A DNA stretch of 64,000 nt from Daphnia pulex (Eukaryota > Arthropoda > Branchiopoda > Diplostraca > Daphniidae). Positions 21,000-34,468 of this stretch are shown here, piece by piece (position 1 is the stretch's first letter; each line of letters begins with the position of its first letter). The stretch is taken from contig NC_060017.1 of the NCBI RefSeq assembly GCF_021134715.1, positions 5,394,001-5,458,000 on the forward strand, in the 5' to 3' direction. A model generated the notes under the pieces. The model saw only the letters and a list, made by a program, of their open reading frames with translations. It was not told the origin of the DNA and searched no databases. Position numbers and translations under genes: made by a program.

Positions 21000-21979
21000 A
21001 TTTACCAAAGTATTTAAACACTTAATTTTTCTCTGTTACACCCTATGAGCCATTTGGAACATGTTACTGTATTCATAATTTAATACACTCTAAAGCATCA
21101 GTTGTTATCATTGAATTTGAATGCCACAGAATAATAAGACAATGAATATCTTTACGAAATAAGTATTCTTTTAAATTTTCGCCAATTGATGCTTCCTAAA
21201 AATACTCCAATGGTGCAATCGTATTTTAAAGTTTCGTGCAGTTACATTTACTTCCACGAAGAAGCTTAAAATTCAAATGTATGTTTCATGGCAACATAGT
21301 AGTTTTAGCACTATGAACTTGTGCCACTACGAACGAACTTTGGGTTGATGAACCTTCAACAGATTGACCCAGCAGCAAAATTATGCCGAGGCTATGAGTC
21401 GTTCGAAATATTAGGGTGCTATAAAAATAGGGATACCAGCTACCAGCTACATTTGAGTGGAAAGATACAAGAATTATCGCTTCTATCGCTTCTATTTTTC
21501 ATTAGAAACATTTTACAGATCGGTAACTGTTCGAAAAATATTAGTCTTTGCTGGAAAATATCAAAATGCGTTTTACATTTATTATTTCCTTATTCGCTTA
21601 TTCGCGTATGTATGTAGCTGTCCAATTCCAGTCTCAGTACGTAACGCAGTCCATCCAAAGCTTCTAAGGCAAATTAATATATAGAGATTTTTAGTGAAAT
21701 GTTGTTGGCTAGGTTCAATTTATTGTAGAATTTGTAGAATAGTTGTAGAAATACTTTGATTGTGCTTTAAAAAAAGGACGTAATTTGGCTTTTTTAACTA
21801 ACTTTTGAAGATGGCGCCACGGTGGCAATCAGCTGATAGTTTCTGCAACAACAAACCTTTGTTTCCACTTTTCTACACGACGTTAATAGTATATTCGTAT
21901 GTTATCGTATTCGTCGTCGTATTCTTACGAAAAATTAACATTCTAATCATTTTATATCGTGCATCACTACTTTTTAAAA
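21000..21979. other. Spacer between the cluster and RB1CC1
   Basis: Apart from the decayed copy L, nothing is seen. The last 170 bases, including ATGGCGCCACGG at 21810 and CAGCTGATAG at 21829, probably hold the RB1CC1 promoter and leader; no TATA box is evident there. Confidence 0.45.
21420..21667 (+). pseudogene. Decayed cluster gene L (promoter, leader and start of exon 1 only)
   Basis: TATAAAAATAG at 21420, then a leader whose TTTTACAGATCG..CTGTTCGAAAA matches gene K's TTCTACAGGTCG..CTGTTCGAAAA, then ATG at 21566 opening MRFTFIISLF and later VQFQSQYV, recalling the signal peptide and AQEQPQYV of neighbours. The frame stops after 33 codons and no Thr block, Cys pair or second exon follows. 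It is a truncated duplicate at the right edge of the array. Confidence 0.6.
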
Positions 21980-24900
21980 ATGCTATACGTATTCCTAGTT
22001 GACACTGGAACTACTCTGACGTTTGATATGAATTTGGCTTTGGATACGGTAGCTAATCTCAAAGAAGTCGTTTACAAAGCCTCCAAAATTGCTCCAGATA
22101 AACAAATTCTTCTCATCAGCGGAGGACAAGGCTTAGATCCATCACATCGTGTATGCAGTTATTCTGCAGGCACTGATACAAATCCTATATTTCTCTTCTG
22201 CAAGTCAACTATTGAAAGTGCTGTCCCACCTTCACCTAGTATAGATTTTGGCTCCGGTAAATTACAGCATATTTCCTTTCCAACAAAGAGTTCTAATTTA
22301 TTTTGTTTAAATCTGTAGCTCACGACTTACGGCATAAGGCAGAAGTTTGTCTGAATGACAAGGAAACTACATATCAAACTGTGGTAGCCCGTGTTCAGTT
22401 AGCCCAGCAATTTTATGAAACTGGAAGAGAAATCACACGAGTATGTGAGCAACTAGTCCATGATCAACATATGCAGCAGCAAGGATGGTCTGCTGTTGTT
22501 GCCAATCTTGAAGATGTTATGACTGATTTCAAAGGAAGGACCCAGCTTTTTGAACAGTATGAAATACAGGGTTCTTTTTTTTCCTTATCCTCTGATGTAT
22601 TTATAAATATATTCTCTTTTAGGACATACCAACATTACCTTAGTAGTCGTGAAGAGTACCTGGATATTCTTAGGTTTACTCAGCACATATTTATCCAATA
22701 TGTTATCCTATTAATAACTTTTCTGCTTCTTTATTAGTCATTTCTGGGATGACCTCAATGCTTTGGCCAATATTCCAGTTTTGTCATGTTTGCTCAATAA
22801 GGCTGAGGAAATGCCACTCCTTGACTGGGTTCATTCAACTGATGATGAAGACACAAACCTCAATGTAGTTGCTGATTCTTGCACGAAAGCCCTTGAACAA
22901 ATGGATCACCAATTGTTGCAAGCTCTGGAAAGGAACATAAAGTCCGCTCTTTCTTCTGCTGAACGGCCAGAGATGAAAGAAATCAGAGGACTGGAGGAGC
23001 GACTTTTCGGTCTCGAGCAGTTGTTGGTTGAAGCTAGAAAACAAGTCCAGGAGCAGTGTGATATAGCTCAAGCGCTTCTTCAGAACCAACAGAGAGCCCG
23101 AAATTTCAATGACGCTTCTATTCTACCTGAATTGTGTACATCACATCGTCATCAGATTAAGGTTCGATTGGAGGAATCGTAGTTTCGCGTTCTTACATAT
23201 TTTACTAACCTATTAAAATTATAGGTTATGTTGAAGAATGATGACAGACTTCGCGATATCCGAAGTCGTTGTAGCCGAGCTAAGGAAGAGTTGGGCAAAA
23301 ATCTACACGCCCGTCTTCGCTGGATGATGTTTGTTCAACGCCAACTGAATGAAGTTCACGAACGATTGAATCTGCAAAATGAAAATTTACGTCGACTCCG
23401 CCGTCACTTTGATTTACTTCGGCAACTGCATCAAGCGCCAAGTATTTATCTTCGTTCCATGGTCGAAATCGTTAGACGAAAACACTTTGCCGCCAAATTT
23501 ATTGAATGGGCTGCGACTCTTTCTGGTAAAATTCTATTGTCAGTCTTTTTCTAGCAAAGATTGTGTATTCAGTCTTCTTTATTACAATCGCAGGTTATTC
23601 TGCGACGGTGCATCAAGATGAAGCGTCGTTGCGCAAGAGCTTTATTGAATCTTGCGAAGGGCACTTTCTGACCCAATTGTTTCCTGGTATTCTCGAACAG
23701 TTTACTCCATCTTTTGCTACGTCACCTCCTTCACCATTTGATGTTAATATACCATCGGTTTCGATTGATGATTTGGAACGCTTGAAAAACGCACTGCCTA
23801 CATTATGGGACAAATTGAAATTACCCAACAATATCAAGGCAATTATTATAATTTTGTGCTCGTTTTTTTTTTATGAACGTAAATCTATTTCTTGTGATCA
23901 TCAGGACGTGCTGCGAGATCCACCTATTCTAGAACGTCTGTATTCATCAGCACAGAAGTTAACTCCAATAGAACTCCAAGTTGAAACTAGCGTACTTCCG
24001 AGTCTTTCAGCCGCATTACTTTCGCCTCCGGTTCGACCAAGTCGATCCAAGGTTAAGCGTTCCCAATCCGACTTCCATTCTGATTATCACATCGACGATG
24101 CTTCCGATTCCATTGTAAACTAAAACAACATTTAATTTTCAATATTCCGTTGACTAATTTCACTTGGCTCATAGATTCGCTGTCGAGATGATGCTGGACT
24201 AGAACTTCAACAGCAATTGGAGGAGACTGTCAAAGGCCAGCGTTGTCGATTGCTGGCACTTCAATCCCACTTGCAGTGCGCTTTAGAAGCTGGTCAAACT
24301 GCACTCCCAGTTTTTCGAACAGAGTTGAACTCCATTCGAAAATTAACGATTGAATGGAGTCAAGTAGCCAACGAACAATTAGCTCGTTTGCGATTCGAAT
24401 TAATTCAACATATTAGAGAGATGTTTGCCGCTACAGAAAAAACTTCGGAAGTCATATTGGAGGAAGTCAAGAGTCAAAACAAAAAATTGGATGAAGAAAA
24501 AGTTAAATTGGAAGACGAATTAAAGTCTGTTCGAGTTGAACTTGAAGATTGGAAGAAACAATGCAGCCGATGGCAGGAAGAAAAGAAAGAGCTTGTCAGT
24601 AGCGCTCAATTTTGTCTACGGCAGCGGGAAGAAGAGCTGGAGAAACAGAGAATTGAACAGTTGCGCCAACAAAAAATGAAATACAAGCAGGAAATTAACG
24701 CCTTAAAAGAAACGGTGAAAAATACCGAAGAAAAGTGTAAAGCAATTGTCAGCGAATGGCAAGCCGTTTCCGAACAAGTAAGTATTGATTGTCGTTATAA
24801 TTATTATGTGACATAAGTAAATATGTTATTAACACAACATATTTTAATTGGATACGTAGGAGAATCCAGATGCATTAAGGACATGGAAACAGGAGCTGAT

Positions 24901-26261
24901 GCTTGGTCACGAAGTAGAACTCGAACAGTTAAAGTTGGAAAAAGATTCGGAATTAAGTGGCCTTCTGGAACTTCAAACGCAAATGACGCTTCCAGACACT
25001 AACGATTGGAAATTAAAGTATGAACACTTGCTTAAAGAAAATGAAACACAAAAACTTCAACTTCAGGAGGAATTGCAACGTAAACATCGCTTAGAGATTG
25101 AAGGACTTAGATCACGGTTAGTAGAGAGATGATTGTTTTCCTGGAATCTTTTATATGCTTTAATACGTAATATGGAAATTATTGTAGATTTCGCATGATG
25201 GCAAGCCAGTCCCCGTCGACGGATTGTAGATCAAGATCCGATTCTTTGGACAAATTTGAAATGCGGACAACCCCACCTGCCAGCCCGTGCAATCTAGTGA
25301 GAACCAAGCGAGTATCGGTAATGAAATGCAAACGTTTTGTGCCAAAGTTAAGCTTGTAACCTTTCTTTCCATTTTAATATCATTGAAGGAGAGTCAATCG
25401 GACGAACTGTTGCTACCCTTAGTAGAGAAGTTGAAGCAAGAGAAGGACAAGTTATCTACGCTTGTCGAAAGCTATACAACCCACTACAAGACGAGCAACA
25501 CCAAGCCTACTAAATGGGAAGCAACGCTTTCTGAAGCGTTAAAAGAATCGAATCAGATGATGCAGAGCGTTGGTTCAAAAGTCGATCAACTTCGCCAAGA
25601 AAGTGTTAATCTCTCAAGCAAACCTCCTCTTCCATTTACCACATCCATATCCCAGATTAGGTACAGTATATTCCTCGATTACATGTGTACTGACGATTGA
25701 AAATGGTTCTTTTGTTTAGTTCGGTGAACATGGCAGCTAGTGTGGCAGTTTTGCAGTCGGATGATAAATCGCCACCGAGCCCATTACTTCCTCCAAAATC
25801 TTCTTTAAAAAAGAAACCAATGGTATTCTGCATTTTTATTTTAATGCAGGGCGCAAATTAACGTTGTAGTTTTCTCCTATTTAGAGTAAAATGACTAGGT
25901 CGCTTGTCAGACAAGGTTCGGCTAATGTTTACGGTTGCGAAGTGGGAGATGCAGTAGTTGTACAATGGGATGAACGATATTCAACCCATATTTTGTACAA
26001 TAAAGGACCGTATCTCCATTTTCTGCATGCCGATTCAATATCCTCGCTCGGATTACAGAACGTGACGATGGAGCCGTTTTTGGCTCGTGTTATTCAAAGG
26101 GAGTTCTGCCTGGTCCGGAAGGTATTCCTTCGTGAGTTTACTAAAAGTTTGAATAAACTACAAATATCTTTCTTATACTATAGGAAGAAAATCGTTACAA
26201 TCTTCCAAAAGGAACAAACTTTTATCGTGTGAAAGTGGACCGAATAAATAGTACCTCTTAA
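21980..26261 (+). CDS. RB1CC1: RB1-inducible coiled-coil protein 1 (FIP200, Atg11/Atg17-type autophagy scaffold)
   Basis: FIP200 is the scaffold of the ULK1/Atg1 kinase complex that starts autophagosome formation. Fourteen exons: 21980-22256, 22319-22556, 22623-22673, 22738-23161, 23225-23525, 23594-23838, 23905-24114, 24175-24777, 24860-25116, 25188-25317, 25389-25660, 25720-25822, 25885-26121, 26184-26261 (1141 aa, shorter than the vertebrate protein of about 1600). Recognised by the N-terminal ubiquitin-like start (FLVDTGTTLTFDM, QILLISGGQGLD), the middle segment ESCEGHFLTQLFPGILEQF with PPSPFD, long coiled coils (about residues 580-870 and 915-1000), and the C-terminal Claw domain (about 1050-1138: GDAVVVQWDERYS, YLHFLHADS, NLPKGTNFYRVKV), which binds autophagy receptors in other animals. 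Intron 6 (23839-23904) begins with GC rather than GT. Exon ends were read by eye; the small exon 3 and intron 6 are the least certain. Confidence 0.93.
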
Positions 26262-26683
26262 GTCTGGACTGGTTGGACTTCGACAATCAAGTTTTTCAAA
26301 AACAATTACAAAGTCAACGAAATATTTTGTGCGTGTTTGTGTTTCTTTTTAGGTTGGGCATTAAATTGAAAACACAATTAATAATACACATTTACAGTAA
26401 ACCCAATGCCAACTTTGCCGCCACACTTGCATATACTTGCAAAATCATCGCGTCTCGCCTTCTAGATGCTGAGATGATTTCGGCTACTATTTTCAGATAT
26501 ATGAATATATTAGTCTAATGAAATATTTAAACATACCATACAACCTTACGTTATTTATTGTCTGTATATGAAAAAGAAGTTTCTGTAAACTTTGTACATG
26601 AAGTTTGCCGGATAAAATGAAATGGGTTTTTTGCCACCTTAAAGAAAAGGAATTTTCTATATTCTAGAGGCTTGTAAATGCAA
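26262..26683. other. RB1CC1 3' region
   Basis: Untranslated and intergenic DNA between the RB1CC1 stop and the first tRNA. No other gene seen. Confidence 0.5.
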
Positions 26684-26757
26684 GCTTCCGTAGTGTAGTT
26701 GGTTATCACGTCTGCTTTACACGCAGAAGGTCCTCAGTTCGAACCTGGGCGGGAGCA
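26684..26757 (+). tRNA. tRNA-Val(UAC): tRNA-Val (anticodon UAC)
   Basis: A full cloverleaf can be drawn. Acceptor GCTTCCG pairs with CGGGAGC (one G-T) with discriminator A; anticodon stem TCTGC/GCAGA with loop TTTACAC gives anticodon TAC at 26718-26720; T arm CTCAG/CTGGG with loop TTCGAAC. The internal A box (TAGTGTAGTTGG) and B box (GTTCGAACC) are standard. A TTTT terminator follows four bases after the gene. Confidence 0.95.
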
Positions 26758-27126
26758 TTCGTTTTAAAAAAATTCTATTACTTTATTGGATGAAATATGT
26801 TTTAATTATTTATTTATTGTGGAATACTAAATATTCTATGTCTGTCTGAAAACTGAAGACTTGTAATCTGATTTAATTTGTAATCGAACTTCTAAAAGAG
26901 AAAAAATCTATATTGTGGTAAGTAAAAAAACCAGTCGGTCGTCGGCATTGATTGACACAGAATCTAAAAAAATTTACATAAATCATAAATACATACTTCT
27001 TATCGAAAGTTCAAAAGGTTTTCTTCCACTGGATCCAGGATTTGAGGATTGAATCAGAGAATGTAGTTTCGTACAGACCCATCCAAACCCTAAGCAACTA
27101 TAGCTCTTATTCTTACTTTCACATAC
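26758..27126. other. Spacer between the two tRNA genes
   Basis: AT-rich spacer of 369 bases with no gene visible. Confidence 0.5.
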
Positions 27127-27200
27127 GCTTCCGTAGTGTAGTTGGTTATCACGTCTGCTTTACACGCAGAAGGTCCTCAGTTCAAACCTGAGCGGAAGCA
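27127..27200 (+). tRNA. tRNA-Val(UAC): tRNA-Val (anticodon UAC), second copy
   Basis: The same 74-base gene as the first copy apart from a few changes: acceptor 3' strand GCGGAAGC and T stem CTCAG/CTGAG, both pairing perfectly, and T loop TTCAAAC in place of TTCGAAC. Anticodon TAC at 27161-27163. A run of nine Ts follows directly as a pol III terminator. The G-to-A change lies in the B box, so transcription strength may differ. Confidence 0.92.
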
Positions 27201-28996
<1,796 letters not shown>

Positions 28997-30306
28997 GCCA
29001 ACGGCAACTGCTAGCCCACTCGAGCATCAGTAATGCGAATGTCTATTTTAGTTAACATGTCCTTTAAGCAAGACTTCGATAAAAGCCCACTAGTTGCTCA
29101 CCGTCTCTGCCATCAGTTGACAGGTATTGACTGCATACATGCACCTCCATGTATACGAATGGACATGGTGTGGTGCATATTGTTATTATATTTGGGTAGT
29201 GAACCGTGAATTCCACGTTATTAGAGGTCGTTAAAAACCTAGGGGGAAAATGGTGGCAATAATACACATCGTTCCATTTAATTTTATAGCACTATGAGAG
29301 ACATACTGCTATGGTGTAACAATTTTTTTAAATTGTTGATAGTCAATCCAATTATTTATTCCACATTTACTTCACTCGCAAGTCGCAACATCATGATTAC
29401 AAAAATGGTGTTGAAGTTAATTTTATTTGCATCCCTTTCTGAACAGCTTTTAAAGTTAAAAGAATATAGCTATACCGTGTTCCATTCGACCCGCATCCAT
29501 TCCAAAATTGGGAGAGGACGTTGTGACCTGCCATAAACACCCCTAGAGCTATGTATTTCTTTCCAGCAGTTTACCTGCGTCATGCCCATACAATGTTTTC
29601 GAGTTCTGTTTCATTGTAGGCTAACAAGTAGATTCTTGAGATAGTGCTCTCTTCAACCATAGCTCAAGGGTATAACGTGAAATCTGTTGTTTTCCTTCCA
29701 AACCGCCTTGGATTGGTTCACAAACTAGACATATCTGGTTGTGTTCGGATATTTCTGCTTTATCCGGTTTCTCTTTTCTCATTTTCTTTGGCCATCAGCC
29801 ATGTTCCAAAGCCTGCTGCTTGTCGATGCGTGATGTTCACGTGAGCGCCCTTTTCCAGTTATGCACGCAACTTTAATTATTAATACCAGCAAATTAGAAG
29901 TATATATAGAGTGTAATTCCCAGAGTATCAACGATATTAATCCCCGAGTTGATAAAACTATCCAATATCTATAATAAGATTCCAGCTTTTCTGGAAGGCA
30001 GGAGAAGAGCAGCGTGCTGGATGAAGCGATCCAACTTTCAATTGCTGTAATAAGTGGCGGCTAAATAGGTCGCCAGGCAGAGCGAAACTTGTATTCGATC
30101 TTCCCGATAGTCGACTTGTTTCCCCAACTTTCCTGATTGCCACTCCATTCAAAGTTGTCAACATGCGATATAGAAACGATGCAGTATATTTGAGTCTTAT
30201 CTTATATAGGCAACTCCGGAATACAACATATAAGAAAAGTAAAAAGCGTTAGCACTATGACATTTCAAACTTGATCCTCGCGTGGGATGGACAACTGTGT
30301 AGATAA
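28997..30306. other. Convergent intergenic region between CAPSL and PHGDH
   Basis: It must contain the 3' untranslated regions of both convergent genes. No reading frame has recognisable content, and no structured repeat was noticed. Confidence 0.5.
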
Positions 30307-32503
30307 CTAAAAAACTAATTGAGCGATAAAAGTTGCGTCGGGTCCGTTGAATTGTTGCGGATTCTGGAACGTTTCCCCCGTACGCAGGGCCAACCAGCAA
30401 GAAGTTCCGGGGCGTGTGCACATCAAAGCCGAGACGCCGACCGACGAAGTTGCCAGCGCGCCGACCAGCGCAGTCAAAGTGGTGTCCGGCTGTTTTCCGT
30501 TGAAAAGCAACACGTTACCGGAGAGCGTCGCACCAAACGGGAACCAGCAATCGTTGATTGCATACAAGACGGGATTGCCTCCCTGGACGCTACCTTTAAA
30601 ATTTTTAAATCGGAACATTTTTGACGTCTCAATGTCCAGAAATCACAGCGGAATAGAAGAAAAGGTCATGTATACCGATCAGATGAATACTGTACGAATC
30701 GCGAGTAACAGTCAACTGAAGAAGTTTGTCCAGGTCTTCCCGTAACGACAAATCCTTGGGCGAACTGATATGCCTAGCGCTAGTAACCAATCCGGCGTCA
30801 CGGGCCAGGATCGCTGCATTAATGATGTTGATTCCGTTGGCTTTCATGCCGTTCAAATGACCGACGAGGGCAGAGCTGGCTAGTAGGTTGACATCTTCAG
30901 TCCCTTCGCCTGATATGTTTGAAAAGGTAAAAATAGCCTGATGCCATTTCAATCGGAAAAGCTGATTCAAAATTTAGTACCGCAGCAGATCAATTCCACG
31001 TTCGTTTCGGCTTCAGCTGGGCGACGATGTAAACTCCCCTCGGCCAGGGAGTTGGCCAAATAGCCCAGCGCTTGAGCTAGTTGCATCCAGGGTTTATTAC
31101 GTTCGACCATTGAACGGGCCAGGTTTGGCGCATTGGCAATGCCAACAGCTTGACGACCCTCTGCCAGGTCGATAAGTTGTTCGGCGATTTCCCGAGCCAC
31201 TCGCTCCTGAGCTTCGACAGTTGAAGCGCCCAGATGCGGTGTGCAGACAACGCGCGGATGCTGGATCAATTGCCAGGTGGTCGTCCCCTCTTTCGGTGGC
31301 TCCTGGACAAAGACATCCAGGGCAGCACCTTTGCAACGATCGGAGATCAGAGCGTCGAGCAGGGCGGCCTCGTCGACGATCCCTCCGCGGGCAATGTTGA
31401 TAATGCGCACCGTAGACTTGCAACGCTTCAGCGCTTCGGCATTGATGAGATCTGCGCTTATTTAAAGAATGATTAGAATTGAACTTGGAATTGGTGAACG
31501 GATGTCTCTTACGGTGCGTTTGAGGCATGTAAGGCGTGTGAACGGAGATGTAGTCGGCCAGCGGCCAGATTTCCTCCAATTCCATTTTGTCGACTTTAAA
31601 TTCAGCAGCTGATTCTTTGCTAATTACAGGATCGTAGCCGATAGTCTAAATAACAAGTGATTAATCATTCAAGTTTCCGGTGCGAAGAATCGTTTTAAAT
31701 ATTTACCTTCATGCCGAATGCTTGCATTCTGATGGCGACTTCACGGCCAATTCGTCCCAGCCCGAGGATCGCCAAAGTTTTCCCATGCAGCTCATTGCCC
31801 ATGTAAGTTTTCCGGTCCCAAACTCCATTCTTAAGGGCGGCACAAGCCTGCGGTATGTGCCTGTCATCAAACAGTACATTACATCATCTGCATTTTTAAA
31901 TCCCTGGACATCAGTGTACAATATATATTTAATTCTCTCTTACCGACTAAGAGCTGCGATCATGGCACACGTATGCTCGGCTGCGCTCATCGTATTTCCC
32001 CCGGGTGTGCTGAATAATTTGAAAGAAAAAACAAGAAACCCTCGTCATAGACTGACGCGGAAACGGCCTGCTCACTCTTGCCAACAACAATCTCAGTCCA
32101 TTCTACTGTTGATTTTAAATTGAATTATTTGTGCACTTACTTCATGACGAGGACGCCCCGACGCGTAGCGGCTGAAATGTCGACATTGTCCAGTCCCGTT
32201 CCAGCTCGACCCACCAAACGCAATTTGGTGGCGGCAGCAAGGACTTCGTCCGTCACTTTGGTCTCGGAGCGTACAATCAATACTTCGTAATTCTGTAATC
32301 ACATATAAGGTAAAAATTCGTTTCAAAATTGAAAGGATTGCAGATCATATTTTAAAAGGGATCGGTACCTGAATTTCCTGTAGCAGACGCTCTTTAGTCC
32401 ACTGTCGAGCATAGGTGACGCTTATGCCATGGTTTTGGAGAATCTGCGAACAAATCGGATCGACTGGATCGCTAATTAAAACTTGCTGAATATCCAGCGT
32501 CAT
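30307..32503 (-). CDS. PHGDH: D-3-phosphoglycerate dehydrogenase
   Basis: Oxidises 3-phosphoglycerate to 3-phosphohydroxypyruvate with NAD+, the first step of serine synthesis in the cytosol. Eight exons: 32503-32369, 32292-32141, 32009-31944, 31860-31707, 31645-31513, 31451-30981, 30909-30676, 30593-30307; 543 aa, close to the usual 533. Visible parts: substrate-binding start ([15 protein letters not shown]), [12 protein letters not shown], the NAD-binding GLGRIG at 151-156, and catalytic Arg235 ([10 protein letters not shown]), Glu264 (DVFVQEPP) and His286 (TPHLGAS). The C-terminal regulatory region typical of animal enzymes is present ([13 protein letters not shown]). The start at 32503 gives [11 protein letters not shown]; no earlier in-frame ATG was seen. 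Introns are 61-82 bases except 131 for the third. Confidence 0.95.
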
Positions 32504-32632
32504 GTTGCTGCCCAGATGTTGACTGTTTAAGTCAAGTAAAATTGAAATAAACTACGTCGAAAAAAAAACAAACAAAAATAAGACGTTAGTTTTAATAAGA
32601 CGAAAGGCTTTTAAAAGTACTAACGGATGTTG

Positions 32633-32719
32633 CACACTGGAGAGAAGCTAAGCTAACCTCGAAAAGTGGTCTTCTTGAAAACTGAGAACCTCTCCAGTGT
32701 GCCAGTGGTTGCTTTTATA
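32633..32719 (-). promoter_or_regulatory. PHGDH core promoter and possible leader hairpin
   Basis: TATAAAAG on the minus strand (32719-32712) lies about 210 bases before the start codon, with CTCAGT near 32686-32681 as a possible initiator. CACACTGGAGAG (32633-32644) and CTCTCCAGTGTG (32690-32701) form a perfect 12-base inverted repeat that spans the estimated transcription start, so only part of it would be in the RNA. Confidence 0.45.
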
Positions 32720-34468
32720 CTTTTCGAAAATACCAACCCATACCCTCTTTCGACCATAGTTTTTGTTGTCAAACAAAACGTCCACACTCGCGCCACCCAA
32801 CGAAGTAACGCCACTTTGACTTATATGTAGTGGCTCCGGAGTAATTCCGTCGAAGTGTTTTCTTCTGTTCGAAAGGAGAAACGTTGGAAATCATTTCGCG
32901 ACCTTTTAGGTGACGACAATGCGATCAGGACGAAGACATTGCGCCCAACTGATGGATAAAAGTTTCGTGCCATTTTTATTGCAGGACTTTTACGCGTCCC
33001 CAAGGAACCGTTTCCTGTAGCCCAAACGTTGATTGAAATAAAAGCAACATCACCGAAAAAAAACCAACATTAATTAAGGTCACAGTGTGTGAATGTTGCA
33101 CGGAGGTTGGAAAGTTGGTGCGGCTGATGAAACTTTGCCCTCCAGGGTCCAAGGGGGGCGGGATAGAGGCAACTTTCCTGTGGGTAGTTTTCGGTGTACA
33201 CATTCAATAGATTGACTGGACCGCGAGTCCCAGAAAAGACGGACGACCTGGCCAATCTTATCTCTTTTTCCGGAAATCGGAATATGTATAAGATAAACAG
33301 AAACAGAAGAGAAGTTTTTTCCAGGCCCAAAACTCATTTATAATAAGACGCAGAGAGATTTCGAAAGAAAACGCGTATTAATCCGAAATCAATCCGACCA
33401 TTCTGCCGTCTTCGTCCATTCACAAAAGGTCGAATCAAAAGAATTCTCGACGAATCCCATCTATTCGTACAATGCACAATAAAGTCCTGGATCGCGATTC
33501 GTTATTGTGATAATAGTATTCGCCGCTTGTATTCCATTGATCTTCAAATTCATCACAAGTTTGAGATACATACCCTTTTTTTAACAACGCTTATAATAAT
33601 AATAATAAAAGAAAGAAAAAAAGAATAAACTAATAAAAATAACGAAGCTGATGATACTCGGTGTGAATTGAGTCATTTCTGCGTTGAGAGTTGATGATGG
33701 TTTTAATGGGAAAATTTGTCGAAACAAAATGATAATCTCGTGAGATGACATTATAGTATAGCATCTTATGATAGGATGATACATATAATGGTGGAAAAGA
33801 TGCGCATAATATGTGAATCGATTATAGGCTGACGATACACGATAGTTTTTTGTAGTTTTGAATTATAAATGTGAGAACAGGACCATCCTACTAGGCTGAG
33901 GAGCGCTGGAAACTGCAGCAGTGTCACGACGCCATTGAAAAAAACAAAGTGGCTCAATATGAATGCGGAGTGGCGTAGATCAATATTAAATTTTAACAAA
34001 AACGAACAATTCAATATAAGAAAACAGCTTGGAGGCCTGGGTAAACATTTCAAAATAAACGAGAAAGAATAAGATTAGATTGTAGGGGAGGATAAAATAT
34101 TTGGGTCAGCAACCCACCCAGCAGTATAGAAAATGAAAAGAAAAAAGGTCATGGATGAAGGGTCATGGATCGAGCCAAAAGACTCGATGGAAAAAATGAT
34201 TCAAAGGAATTCAGGTCATACAAATTTTCTCTATACATTATACAGTTACAGTTGGACCAAAGTTGATGACTTGACTGTCCTATAGGCGGTTTCAAAAAAA
34301 AAATAACAGTTCTTCATCCTTCCGCCCTCTACATCAGATAGAGGAAAGTTTTTTAAGAGTCAAACGGGCGCGAGTTTTGAACGAAAGAAAAACTCAAAAA
34401 ACTTTTTATTTTTTTTATTTTTTCCTTTTTGAAATAAATCGCTTTCTCTCCTTTCGCGTCTATATAAA
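32720..34468. other. Intergenic region between PHGDH and the FN3 membrane protein
   Basis: Contains the PHGDH upstream region and the 3' untranslated region of the next minus-strand gene; AATAAA-type signals lie in the A/T tract near 34400-34430. ATAATAATAATAA near 33593-33606. No gene seen. Confidence 0.5.
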
